From: Neisseria polysaccharea ATCC 43768
GTDB taxonomy: Bacteria > Pseudomonadota > Gammaproteobacteria > Burkholderiales > Neisseriaceae
Assembly (NCBI GenBank): GCA_000176735.1
Contig: ADBE01000068.1
Span: forward strand, 1 to 64,000
Direction: 5' to 3'
Length of the DNA stretch: 64,000 nt
Part shown: piece after piece, positions 1-8,335 of the stretch
Position numbering within the stretch: position 1 is the stretch's first letter
Layout of the letters: each line of letters opens with the position of its first letter
The notes under the pieces: generated by a model
What the model was told of the DNA's origin: nothing
The model's database searches: none
The model's input: the letters and a program-made list of their open reading frames with translations, nothing else
Translations under genes and position numbers: made by a program

Positions 1-261
1 GCATTGCCCGCCGCCTTCAGCCAATTGCTCGCCCGCCGCCGCCAAAGTCTGGCTGCCCAAGCCGCATTGCTCGAAGCCGTTTCGCCGCAGCACATTCTGG
101 AACGCGGCTTTTCCGTCGTCAAAAACACACGCGGACAAGTCATCCGCAACGCCGATGTTTTGAAGCAGGGGCAGAAGCTGCACATTACCTTTGCCGACGG
201 CGAAACCGACGTGCGCGTAAGCAAAGAACAAGGGCAGCAGGATTTGTTTGATTGTATTTAA
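1..261 (+). CDS. xseA: Exodeoxyribonuclease VII large subunit, C-terminal end (partial)
   Basis: The reading frame enters from the left edge and stops with TAA at 259-261; only about 86 C-terminal residues are present. The segment has the typical XseA tail: an alpha-helical stretch with LLARRR, followed by SPQHILERGFSVV and a small beta domain ending ITFADGETDVRV. XseA with XseB forms exonuclease VII, which degrades single-stranded DNA in repair. The nuclease and OB domains lie outside the window, so integrity of the gene cannot be judged. Confidence 0.9.
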   Translation, partial: ALPAAFSQLLARRRQSLAAQAALLEAVSPQHILERGFSVVKNTRGQVIRNADVLKQGQKLHITFADGETDVRVSKEQGQQDLFDCI

Positions 262-295
262 ACCCAATCGGAAAAACCGCTCCCCCGCCGCCGTC

Positions 296-596
296 ATTCC
301 CGCGAAAGCGGGAATCCAGTCCCTTGACCTTAAGATAATCTTTAATTCGTCATTCCCGCAAAAGCGGGAATCCGGAAGCGAAAAGTGGTGGGAATGTATT
401 AGAAATGACTGAAACTCAAAAAAACAGATTCCCGCCTACGTGGGAATGACGAGTCAGAAGTTACTCGAAACTTAAAAAACGAAATCGAACGAAGTGGATG
501 GATTCCCGCCTGCGCGGGAATGACGAGTCAGAAGTTACTCGAAACTTAAAAAAACGAAATCGAACGAAGTGGATGGATTCCCGCCTGCGCGGGAAT
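296..596. repeat. dRS3 (NIME) repeat array, five copies
   Basis: Five 20-bp dRS3 palindromes (ATTCCC, eight variable bases, GGGAAT) lie at 296-315, 352-371, 428-447, 502-521 and 577-596. They are separated by related spacers; the stretch from about 448 to 501 recurs almost exactly between 522 and 576. This is the neisserial intergenic mosaic element organisation, common in N. meningitidis. No gene is seen in the array. Confidence 0.9.
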
Positions 597-615
597 GACG
601 ATTGATACGTTTCGA

Positions 616-770
616 TATAGTGGATTAACAAAAATCAGGACAAGGCGACGAAGCCGCAGACAGTACAAATAGTACGGAACCGATTCACTTGGTGCTTCAG
701 CACCTTAGAGAATCGTTCTCTTTGAGCTAAGGCGAGGCAACGCCGTACTGGTTTTTGTTAATCCACTATA
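616..770. repeat. Correia element (CREE), full length 155 bp
   Basis: The element begins TATAGTGGATTAAC and ends in the inverted GTTAATCCACTATA. It is bounded by TA, as expected for this non-autonomous MITE-like element. Its interior matches the copies at 13041 and 18377. Full-length CREE of this type are known to carry an IHF-binding region and outward promoter activity, but no gene starts nearby. Confidence 0.93.
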
Positions 771-840
771 ATTTATTGAAGATGGCTGAAATTCAAAGTT
801 ACAGAAATTTATAAACAAAAAACAGCAACCCGCCGCCGTC

Positions 841-916
841 ATTCCCGCGAAAGCGGGAATCTAGTCCCTTGACCTTAAGATAATCTTTAATTCGTCATTC
901 CCGCAAAAGCGGGAAT
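841..916. repeat. dRS3 pair with conserved spacer
   Basis: Two dRS3 palindromes at 841-860 and 897-916 flank a spacer (861-896) that is almost the same as the spacer at 316-351, so this is a second copy of the unit at 296-371. The rest of 917-1097 holds only an AT-rich leader to the downstream transporter gene. Confidence 0.85.
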
Positions 917-1097
917 CCGGAAGCGAAAAGCCGCAGGAATTTGTCGGAAAAAACAGAAACCTCTCCGTACACCCGAAATGTTTCAGACGGCGCATCTTGG
1001 GGCGGATAAAAACCCGACCCGATATTTTTTATAATTTTCAATAAGTTTTCATTGAGCAAATGAAATTTTATTTTTCAACTGACAGAAAGAGGATGTT

Positions 1098-2639
1098 ATG
1101 AAGTTTTTAGACCGTGAGGCAAGCATTGCCAAGCCGGGTTTCAACCGTTGGCTCGTACCGCCCGCAGCATTGGCGGTGCACCTTGCCATTGGGCAGATTT
1201 ACGCCTATTCCGTATTCAACGCACCGCTGACCAAACTTATCGGCATAACCGAATCGGCGGCCGGAGATTGGAAGCTGACGACCGTAGGTTGGATTTTCAG
1301 TATCGCACTCGCGATGCTGGGCGCGTCGGCCGCCCTGTTCGGCACATGGATGGAACGGGTAGGGCCGCGCAAAGCCATATTTGCCGCCGCCTGCTGTTTC
1401 AGCCTGGGCTTCTTCGTATCCGCATTCGGCGTGAGTACGCACAACCTCTTCCTGCTTTATTTGGGCAACGGCGTCATCGGCGGCGTAGGCTTAGGCTTAG
1501 GCTACATCGGGCCGGTTTCCACACTGATGAAATGGTTTCCCGACAAGCCGGGTATGGCGACCGGTTTGGCGATTATGGGTTTCGGCGGCGGTGCAATGCT
1601 GGCCTCGCCGCTTTCCGTATCACTGATGAACGCCTTTTCAAACGCCGCTTCGGTCGGGGTTGCCGAAACCTTCGCCGTATTGGGTCTGCTTTACCTCGCA
1701 CTGATGATGTTCGGCGCGTTTACCATCCGCGTACCTGCCGACGGCTGGAAACCTGAAGGCTATACCGCGCCGAAAACGCAAAACAAGCTGGTCAGCAGCA
1801 ATCATGTCAACGTGTCCCAAGCCATGAAAACGCCGCAGTTTTGGCTGTTGTTCTGGGTATTGTGCCTGAACGTAACCGCCGGCATCGGCGTATTGGGTCA
1901 GGCATCTGTGATGATTCAGGAACTCTTTTCCGAAACCTCCGCAGGCAGGCATGCGGCAGTCGGCGCAGGTGCGGCGGCAGGCTTCGTCAGCCTCCTTAGC
2001 CTGTTTAACATGGGCGGACGCTTTTTGTGGTCGAGCGTTTCCGACAAAATCGGACGCAAAAACACCTACACCATCTTCTTCGTACTCGGTTCGCTGCTGT
2101 ATTTCGCCGTTCCCTCCATCGGCGAAGGCGGCAGCAAAGCCCTGTTCATCATCGGCTTTTGCGTGATTATTTCCATGTACGGCGGCGGATTTGCCGCCAT
2201 TCCCGCCTACCTGAAAGACCTGTTCGGCACCTATCAGGTCGGCGCGATTCACGGGCGCATCCTGCTGGCCTGGTCAACCGCCGCCGTCATCGGCCCGGTA
2301 CTGGTCAATTACATACGCCAAAGCCAAATCGACAGCGGCATACCGGCGGCACAGGCATACAGCGTAACCATGTACATCATGGCGGGTCTGCTGATTATCG
2401 GTTTGTTGTGCAACCTCGCCGTCAAATCCGTACACGAAAAACACCACGAAAAAGACATCAAAACCGCCGCACGCAGCGGCAACCCCGATGACGAAACCGC
2501 CATATCCGACGCTTACCTTGTGGGCGAAAAAGTTTCCGGCGGCGGCATATCGGTCTGGTGGCGTTGGGCATTGGCCGTCATACCACTCACCTACGGCGTG
2601 GTGATGGTCTTTGTCAAAGCACTCGACCTTTTCTCCTGA
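1098..2639 (+). CDS. MFS transporter, oxalate/formate antiporter (OFA)-like
   Basis: A 513-residue, very hydrophobic protein with about 12 predicted membrane helices in two halves. The N-terminal half has the MFS loop signature around GTWMERVGPRKA (residues 80-92), and the second half repeats it as SSVSDKIGRKN (residues 312-322). The pattern, including IYAYSVFNAPL near residue 35, fits the OFA family of the major facilitator superfamily, which exchanges or imports small carboxylates across the inner membrane. Substrate cannot be assigned from sequence. It is preceded by a good ribosome site (AGAGGA) 7 bases before ATG and followed by a DUS-pair terminator, so it is probably monocistronic. Confidence 0.85.
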   Translation: MKFLDREASIAKPGFNRWLVPPAALAVHLAIGQIYAYSVFNAPLTKLIGITESAAGDWKLTTVGWIFSIALAMLGASAALFGTWMERVGPRKAIFAAACCFSLGFFVSAFGVSTHNLFLLYLGNGVIGGVGLGLGYIGPVSTLMKWFPDKPGMATGLAIMGFGGGAMLASPLSVSLMNAFSNAASVGVAETFAVLGLLYLALMMFGAFTIRVPADGWKPEGYTAPKTQNKLVSSNHVNVSQAMKTPQFWLLFWVLCLNVTAGIGVLGQASVMIQELFSETSAGRHAAVGAGAAAGFVSLLSLFNMGGRFLWSSVSDKIGRKNTYTIFFVLGSLLYFAVPSIGEGGSKALFIIGFCVIISMYGGGFAAIPAYLKDLFGTYQVGAIHGRILLAWSTAAVIGPVLVNYIRQSQIDSGIPAAQAYSVTMYIMAGLLIIGLLCNLAVKSVHEKHHEKDIKTAARSGNPDDETAISDAYLVGEKVSGGGISVWWRWALAVIPLTYGVVMVFVKALDLFS

Positions 2640-2654
2640 AAACGCCCGAATAAA

Positions 2655-2694
2655 ATGCCGTCTGAAACAGCAGATGTTTCAGACGGCATTTTTG
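2655..2694. terminator. DUS inverted-pair terminator between converging genes
   Basis: ATGCCGTCTGAA at 2655-2666 pairs with TTCAGACGGCAT at 2678-2689, followed by a T run. It lies between the converging transporter and rluB and can serve both. Confidence 0.9.
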
Positions 2695-2707
2695 TGTTTT
2701 GGTGGGT

Positions 2708-3757
2708 TTAGGCTTTTTTGCGGCGGTATTCTCCCGGCAGCAGCATTTCCGCCCATTTGAGGATGTTGGCGACTTCGGCGGGGTTGAGTTCGTAGAACTG
2801 TCCGCGTTTGAGGCGGTTGGGCAGTCCGATGGGGCCGAAGCCGACGCGCACGAGGCGGCTGACGGTGAGGCCTTGGCTTTCGAATATGCGGCGCACTTCG
2901 CGGTTGCGGCCTTCTTTAATTACGACGTTGTACCATTTGTTCGCGCCTTCGCCGCCTTGTTCGTAGATGCGTTCGACTTTTGCCAAGCCGTCTTCGAGCA
3001 TCACGCCTTCTTCGGTGAGGCTGCGCATTTGTTCGGTGGTCAGTCCGCCCAGTACGCGCACGGCGTATTCGCGTTCAACTTCGAAGCTGGGGTGGGCGAA
3101 ACGTTGGACGAGTTCGCCGGAGGTGGTGAGGATCAGAAGGCCGCTGGTGTTGATGTCCAAGCGTCCGATGGCGACCCAGCGGCTGCTGGCGGCCTGCGGC
3201 AGGCGGTCGAAGATGCTGACCCTGCCTTGCGGGTCGTCGCGGGAAACGATTTCGCCTTCTTGTTTGTAATACAGGATGATGCGCGGCAGGCGGTCGGCCC
3301 ATTTGAGCTTGATGATGCTGCCTTTGACGGTAACGTGGTCGTCGGGGGTAACTTTGTCGCCCAGTTGCGCGGTTTTGCCGTTGACCGTTACCCAGCCGTT
3401 GTTAATCCATTCTTCCATTTCGCGGCGCGAGCCGACGCCGGACGCGGCGAGCACTTTTTGCAGGCGTTCGGGTTCCATGCGCGATAGGTCGCTGCGGCGT
3501 TCTTTCAAATCGCGTGCGTGTTCCATAATTTTTTGGTTGGGATTGCGGACGACGAGTTTTTTGGCTTTGGCGGCGCGCTGTTTGGGGGCGTTTTGCGGCT
3601 TGAGGCCGTCTGAAGCTTTTTGTCCGTAAGGTTGGGATGCGGTTTTGCCCGTTTCGTTTTTGGGACGGGCTTTGCTTTTGGAAGGTTTGGCGGTTTTCTT
3701 GGCAGACGGGGCTGCGCCGTCGCGCCATTGGCGTTTGCTGGTGGGCTGTTTGGACAT
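2708..3757 (-). CDS. rluB: 23S rRNA pseudouridine synthase RluB
   Basis: 349 residues. The first ~85 residues are a lysine- and alanine-rich, low-complexity extension, a common RluB/RsuA-group feature that probably contacts RNA. An S4 RNA-binding domain follows (LQKVLAASGVGSRREMEEWI, about residues 99-118), then the RsuA/RluB catalytic domain with GRLDINTSGLL (about residue 197), whose Asp is the catalytic residue. RluB converts U2605 (E. coli numbering) of 23S rRNA to pseudouridine. RsuA and RluE are close relatives; the S4 domain and the basic tail favour RluB. The gene appears intact. Confidence 0.88.
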   Translation of the reverse strand: MSKQPTSKRQWRDGAAPSAKKTAKPSKSKARPKNETGKTASQPYGQKASDGLKPQNAPKQRAAKAKKLVVRNPNQKIMEHARDLKERRSDLSRMEPERLQKVLAASGVGSRREMEEWINNGWVTVNGKTAQLGDKVTPDDHVTVKGSIIKLKWADRLPRIILYYKQEGEIVSRDDPQGRVSIFDRLPQAASSRWVAIGRLDINTSGLLILTTSGELVQRFAHPSFEVEREYAVRVLGGLTTEQMRSLTEEGVMLEDGLAKVERIYEQGGEGANKWYNVVIKEGRNREVRRIFESQGLTVSRLVRVGFGPIGLPNRLKRGQFYELNPAEVANILKWAEMLLPGEYRRKKA

Positions 3758-3962
3758 AATTTTTCCTAACTCGCCTGATAAGGCGGTTCTTCTGCGGCGT
3801 GTGCGGCAGGACGGGTTGATAAAATGCCGTCCTCAGTCGGACGGTTCGATATTGTACCTGATGCGGCGGTTTTGCGGATGAAATCGTCGCTGCGGCTTTT
3901 GGGACAAAGTTTGTGCAACGGTTGAAATCGGTTTGTGTGCGGGGGTAGAATCTTTCAAATGA

Positions 3963-4067
3963 TATAGTGGATTAACAAAAATCAGGACAAGGCGACGAAG
4001 CCGCAGACAGTACAGATAGTACGGCAAGGCGAGGCAACGCCGTATTGGTTTTTGTTAATCCACTATT
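3963..4067. repeat. Correia element, short form (~105 bp), abutting pdxH
   Basis: Starts TATAGTGGATTAAC at 3963 and ends GTTAATCCACTAT at 4066. It has the internal deletion of the short CREE class. The pdxH ribosome site (AAGAGGA) starts immediately after the element and the ATG is 14 bases downstream, so the pdxH message must begin in or before this element. The rest of 3758-3962 shows no gene. Confidence 0.93.
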
Positions 4068-4081
4068 AAGAGGAGCGGTAA

Positions 4082-4714
4082 ATGGATTTGCACAATATTC
4101 GGGAAGATTACAGCAAACGGGAATTGTCGGAAGGCGATTGCGCCGACAATCCGATCGAGCAGTTCGAGCGGTGGTTGGACGAGGCGGTACGCGCACAGGT
4201 CAACGAGCCGACGGCGGTCAATGTGGCGGCGGTCGACGGACGCGGCAGACCCAATAGCCGTATGGTGCTGCTGAAGGAAGTTAATTCTGAAGGTTTTGTT
4301 TTCTTTACGAATTATCACAGCCGCAAGGGGCGTTCGCTGGATGCTCATCCGTTTGCGGCGATGACGTTTTTTTGGCCGGAGCTGGAGCGTCAGGTGCGCG
4401 TGGAAGGGCGTGTTGAAAGGCTGGCTGAGAAGTTGTCGGACGAATATTTTGAGAGTCGCCCGTATCAGAGCCGTTTGGGTGCGTGGGCAAGTGCGCAGAG
4501 CGAGGTTATTCCGAACAAGGCGGTATTGGTGGCAAAGGCGGCTGCGGTCGGACTCAAACATCCTTTGCACGTGCCGCGTCCGCCGCATTGGGGCGGCTAT
4601 ATTGTGATTCCCGATTTGATTGAGTTTTGGCAGGGCAGGCCGAGCAGGCTGCACGACCGCATCCAATACCGTTTGCTGGATGGCGGCTGGATACGCGAGC
4701 GGCTGTCGCCTTGA
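4082..4714 (+). CDS. pdxH: Pyridoxamine 5'-phosphate oxidase
   Basis: 210 residues, the normal length for PdxH. This FMN-dependent enzyme oxidises pyridoxine or pyridoxamine phosphate to pyridoxal phosphate in vitamin B6 synthesis and salvage. Family landmarks: [13 protein letters not shown]-like N-terminal helix, [10 protein letters not shown] (FMN contact), [20 protein letters not shown], and the C-terminal substrate/FMN motif [15 protein letters not shown]. The short CREE just upstream may drive or modulate it. A DUS-pair terminator follows. Confidence 0.95.
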   Translation: MDLHNIREDYSKRELSEGDCADNPIEQFERWLDEAVRAQVNEPTAVNVAAVDGRGRPNSRMVLLKEVNSEGFVFFTNYHSRKGRSLDAHPFAAMTFFWPELERQVRVEGRVERLAEKLSDEYFESRPYQSRLGAWASAQSEVIPNKAVLVAKAAAVGLKHPLHVPRPPHWGGYIVIPDLIEFWQGRPSRLHDRIQYRLLDGGWIRERLSP

Positions 4715-4728
4715 ACAGGAAAAAACAT

Positions 4729-4771
4729 ATGCCGTCTGAAAACAGGAATCGGGTTTCAGACGGCATTTTTC
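4729..4771. terminator. DUS inverted-pair terminator
   Basis: ATGCCGTCTGAA at 4729-4740 and TTCAGACGGCAT at 4755-4766, then a run of T. It lies between converging pdxH and the ferredoxin-type reductase gene. Confidence 0.9.
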
Positions 4772-4842
4772 ACGGGAAAACACGGACAGGAAGTTTTTTT
4801 GTGTTCCGAACGGAAAGCCCGAATCTTCTTTATACCGGGGAA

Positions 4843-5853
4843 TTATGATGAGGACGGCGTGAATGCGTCGGAGAAAAACAAGTTTTCCGGCAGCTTATGC
4901 TGTTGCACAAACAGATTTTTTGCTTGTTCGGTCATAGCCGGAGAGCCGCAGGCAAATACTTCGTATTCCGACAGGTCGGGATGGTCTTGTGCTGCGATGT
5001 CTTGTACGTGACCTTTTCTTCCTTGCCAGCCCTCTCCGGGGCGGGACAATACGGGGGTGAAGCAGGCGTTTTTCAGACGGCATGCCAACCCTTGTGCTTC
5101 TTCGAGGGCATACAAATCATCCTGATGACGCGCGCCCCAGTAGAAATGGACGGCGCGGCCGCTGTCTTGGCGGATAAGGTCGAGCAGGATGCTGCGGATG
5201 GGGGCGTAGCCTGTACCGGTTGCCAGCAGGATGACGGGCTTGCCGCTGTCTTCCTGCAAGGTAAACGAACCGAGCGGGCCTTTAACGCGGACGATGCCTT
5301 TTTCTTTGACTTTGGGTTCGCTGCCGAAAATCATTTCCGAGCAGACACCGTTTTCGCGCCTGCGGATGTGCAGTTCCAAAATGCCTTCTTGGTCGGGCGA
5401 ATTGGCGATGGAGTAGCTGCGGCTGACGTTGCCCGGCAGCAGTAAATCAATGTATTGCCCGGCATAGAAGGCAAACGGCGGGGCTTTGGGCAGGGCAAGT
5501 TTCAGGAGGGCGACATCGTGTTTGAAAACCATACTTTCGATGCGTGCTGGCAGGGTGCGGACGGGGAGGGCGTTGGGGTTGTAGCCGGGGATGTTGAGGC
5601 TGATGTCGCTTTGCGCGGTGGTGCGGCACATCAAAATCTTGCCTTGCGCTTTTTCTGCTTCGGATAAAGCCTGTTCCGAGTGTCCGCCCATTTGAATATC
5701 GCCGCTGACCAGTTCGGCTTTGCATTGCCCGCAGACACCGTTTTTGCAGGAATGGGGCAGATTAAGGTTTTGTCGGGCGGCGGCGGACAAAACGGTTTCA
5801 CCGTCGTTGGCGGCAAAGGTGGTTTGGTCGGGCAGGGTAACGGTGTGGTTCAT
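4843..5853 (-). CDS. 2Fe-2S ferredoxin-NAD(P)H reductase, CDP-6-deoxy-glucoseen reductase-like
   Basis: 336 residues in three modules. The N-terminal plant-type 2Fe-2S ferredoxin domain has the cluster ligands in SCKNGVCGQCKA (residues 35-46) and a fourth Cys in ILMCRTT (near 76). A FAD-binding barrel follows with RSYSIANSP (near 145), then an NAD(P)-binding domain with GTGYAPIRS (near 213), YWGAR and ACGSPAM. This layout is shared by AscD/RfbI-type reductases and oxygenase reductase components. The enzyme should pass electrons from NAD(P)H to a partner oxidase or dehydratase; no partner gene lies beside it, so the substrate is unknown. Annotation by the dideoxysugar name is by similarity only. 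Confidence 0.8.
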   Translation of the reverse strand: MNHTVTLPDQTTFAANDGETVLSAAARQNLNLPHSCKNGVCGQCKAELVSGDIQMGGHSEQALSEAEKAQGKILMCRTTAQSDISLNIPGYNPNALPVRTLPARIESMVFKHDVALLKLALPKAPPFAFYAGQYIDLLLPGNVSRSYSIANSPDQEGILELHIRRRENGVCSEMIFGSEPKVKEKGIVRVKGPLGSFTLQEDSGKPVILLATGTGYAPIRSILLDLIRQDSGRAVHFYWGARHQDDLYALEEAQGLACRLKNACFTPVLSRPGEGWQGRKGHVQDIAAQDHPDLSEYEVFACGSPAMTEQAKNLFVQQHKLPENLFFSDAFTPSSS

Positions 5854-5900
5854 GGAATATTGTTTTTTATGCTGTTTTAATGTGGTCAGACTGTGAAAAC

Positions 5901-5936
5901 GCCGTCTGAACGTCGGATCTGGGTTTCAGACGGCAT
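5901..5936. terminator. DUS inverted pair downstream of gatB
   Basis: GCCGTCTGAA at 5901-5910 pairs with TTCAGACGGC at 5925-5934. It sits between the end of gatB and the start of the reductase gene, both on the minus strand. Confidence 0.75.
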
Positions 5937-5944
5937 CTTGCTTA

Positions 5945-7375
5945 TCAGGCAAGTTTGGCTTTAATCAGTTCTTGAACTTGCGCGGGATTGGCTTTGCCTT
6001 TGCTGGCCTTCATCACTTGCCCCACAATCGCATTCAGGGCTTTTTCGTTGCCGGATTTGAATTGTTCCACGGCTTTGGCGTTGTTTGCCAGCACTTCGTC
6101 CACAATGGCTTCAACTGCGCCGGTATCGGTCATTTGCTGCAAGCCGTGTTTTTCAATGATTTCGGCAATGGTGGCTTCGGGTTCTGCCCACATGGCTTCA
6201 AAGGCTTTTTTCGCCAGTTTGCCGCTTAATGTGCCGTCGGCGATTTTGCCCACCAGCGCGGCGAGGCGCGGGGCGGTAATCGGGCTGTCGGCAAGTTCCA
6301 GACCGGCTTTGTTCAGTGCGGCGGCGAGTTCGCCGTTCATCCAGTTGGCAGTCGGCTTGCCTTGTCCGCTCTCTTTGGCGGCTTCTTCAAAATAGGCGGC
6401 CTGTGCGCGGCTTGCGGTGAGCAGGCGCGCGTCGTATTCGGACACGCCGTAATCCGCCACGAAACGCGCCGCCATTTCTTTCGGCAGCTCGGGCATTTCT
6501 GCTTTGGCTTTTTGCATTTGAGCGTCTGAAATGATGACGGGCAGCAAATCGGGGTCTGGGAAGTAGCGGTAGTCTTGCGCGTCTTCTTTCAGGCGCATCA
6601 CGCGGGTTTCGCCTTTTTCCGGGTCGAACAGCATGGTTGCCTGTTGCACTTTGCCGCCGTCTTCCAAAATCTCGATTTGCGCTTCCACTTCGTAATTAAT
6701 CGCCTGCTCCAAGAAGCGGAAAGAATTGAGGTTTTTAATCTCGCGGCGCGTGCCGAATTCTTTTTGACCTTTCGGGCGGACGGATACGTTGGCATCGACG
6801 CGGAACGAGCCTTCCGCCATATTGCCGTCGCAGATGTCCAGCCAGGTTACCAAGCTGTGTAAGGCTTTGGCGTAGGCAACGGCTTCGGCGGCGGAACGCA
6901 TTTCCGGTTCGGATACGACTTCCAACAACGGCGTGCCGGCGCGGTTCAAGTCGATACCGGTCGCGCCGTTCAAGCCCTCGTGCACGGATTTGCCCGCGTC
7001 TTCTTCCATATGGGCTCGGGTTACGTTGATGGTTTTCACTGTGTCGCCGACTACGATTTCCAGTTTGCCGCGTTCGACAATCGGCAAATCCAACTGGCTG
7101 ATTTGATAGCCTTTCGGCAAGTCGGGATAGAAGTAGTTTTTGCGGTCGAACACGTTTTTCCGGTTGATTTCCGCATCCAAAGCCAAGCCTAATTTAATCG
7201 CTTTTTCAACGACTTCGCGGTTCATTACCGGCAGTACGCCCGGCAGCGCGCATTCCACCACGCCGGCGTGCGCGTTGGGTTCTGCGCCGAATGCGGCAGA
7301 TGCGCCGCTGAAGATTTTGGATTTGGTGTTTAATTGGACGTGGATTTCCAAGCCGATTACGGTTTCCCAGGTCAT
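5945..7375 (-). CDS. gatB: Asp-tRNA(Asn)/Glu-tRNA(Gln) amidotransferase subunit B
   Basis: 476 residues from the ATG at 7375. This start ([14 protein letters not shown]) fits the family and has an AAAGAAAGAAG ribosome site about 6 bases upstream; a longer reading from 7396 adds only seven unsupported residues. GatB is the tRNA-binding kinase subunit that phosphorylates mischarged Glu-tRNA(Gln) or Asp-tRNA(Asn) before amidation. Visible landmarks: [47 protein letters not shown] and the helical tail domain. It lies downstream of gatC and gatA with the DUF535 gene between. Confidence 0.96.
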   Translation of the reverse strand: MTWETVIGLEIHVQLNTKSKIFSGASAAFGAEPNAHAGVVECALPGVLPVMNREVVEKAIKLGLALDAEINRKNVFDRKNYFYPDLPKGYQISQLDLPIVERGKLEIVVGDTVKTINVTRAHMEEDAGKSVHEGLNGATGIDLNRAGTPLLEVVSEPEMRSAAEAVAYAKALHSLVTWLDICDGNMAEGSFRVDANVSVRPKGQKEFGTRREIKNLNSFRFLEQAINYEVEAQIEILEDGGKVQQATMLFDPEKGETRVMRLKEDAQDYRYFPDPDLLPVIISDAQMQKAKAEMPELPKEMAARFVADYGVSEYDARLLTASRAQAAYFEEAAKESGQGKPTANWMNGELAAALNKAGLELADSPITAPRLAALVGKIADGTLSGKLAKKAFEAMWAEPEATIAEIIEKHGLQQMTDTGAVEAIVDEVLANNAKAVEQFKSGNEKALNAIVGQVMKASKGKANPAQVQELIKAKLA

Positions 7376-7397
7376 AAGAGCTTCTTTCTTTAACATA

Positions 7398-8335
7398 TCA
7401 ATTCGATGGACGGTTCGACGGGCCGGCTTCCTGTCCGGATGCCGTCTGAAGCGCGTCCTGCCCCTTGTTGAAACAGGCGGTCATTTCCGCAACCATCTCA
7501 TCCAGCATTTGGTAACGTTTGCGGTACATCGAGCGTTTTTTGCTTTCGATGTCGGCAAGGTCTTTGCGGGCGGGGGTTGGGGGGAGATGCCAGTAGCCGT
7601 CCCGTTCCAAACTTGCGCCGTATTCCTGCCAGAATGCGTCATAATTCATTTTGACGCGCTTTTTAAGTTTCCAGCGCAGTTTGACCTGATGTTTTTGTGC
7701 GATGCCTATCGCACCGTCTAATTTTAATGCGGCGGCGAAATATTGCAGTGCGGTTACCATCAGTTGTTGGGGACGCAGGCCGTGAAGTTGTTTGGTTATG
7801 CGGCGGACGGTGTCTTTGGCTTCTTCACCCGCAGGCCCTTGCACGGAGGCTGTCAGCAGGTGTGTGCCGACAAAGGCGAAAGTCGCCATATACAGCCGGC
7901 TGCCTGCTTCATCGCGCAAAGATAAAGACCACGCGCCTTCTTCGACGCAGTTGTCGTTGCGGTTGAGCCACAAGCTGATGCCGTCTGAAAGGTGCGCCAA
8001 GACCAGATGGAAGCGGTAGTCTTCCATTTGGTGCAGAATGTCTGTGCCGAACAGTTTTTCTGCCATGAGAAAATCTGCCGTCATCGCATCTAAACGGCGT
8101 TTGCAGTTAAAACGCCTGTCAACGAATTCGCGCAGCAGCGGATAGGCATTTTGCGGGCAGTGGAGGAACAGCCCCTGACGGACGGGGGAGGCGTTGACAA
8201 ACTGCTCGAAGGCGTAAATTTCTTTTTTCCGAAAAATTTCCGCAATGTGTATTTTAGATGTTGCAGCCGGTATAAAGGCGCATAGCTGTAAACGGTGCGA
8301 AAATCGGGGAAGGTAAAGGTGCGGTTCTGCTTCAT
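7398..8335 (-). pseudogene. DUF535 (VirK/YbjX family) protein, read in two frames
   Basis: The likely ATG at 8335 overlaps the gatA stop as ATGA, pointing to translational coupling. Reading from it gives [12 protein letters not shown] and LQHLKYTLRKFFGKK, the expected N-terminus, but this frame stops near 8090. The rest of the family sequence (EIYAFEQFVN to the end, about 275 residues) is in the -1 frame. The switch is at an A6 run near 8222-8227 in the codons GGA AAA AAG. One missing A explains it; so would -1 slippage, since A_AAA_AAG is an efficient bacterial slippery heptamer (as in dnaX). Joined, the product is about 312 residues. DUF535 proteins have no settled function; VirK homologues are linked to virulence and antimicrobial-peptide resistance. 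Confidence 0.75.

Noticed and set aside
296-596. Possible CRISPR array
   Set aside because: The repeats are 20-bp dRS3 palindromes with spacers that are themselves related, and there are no cas genes.
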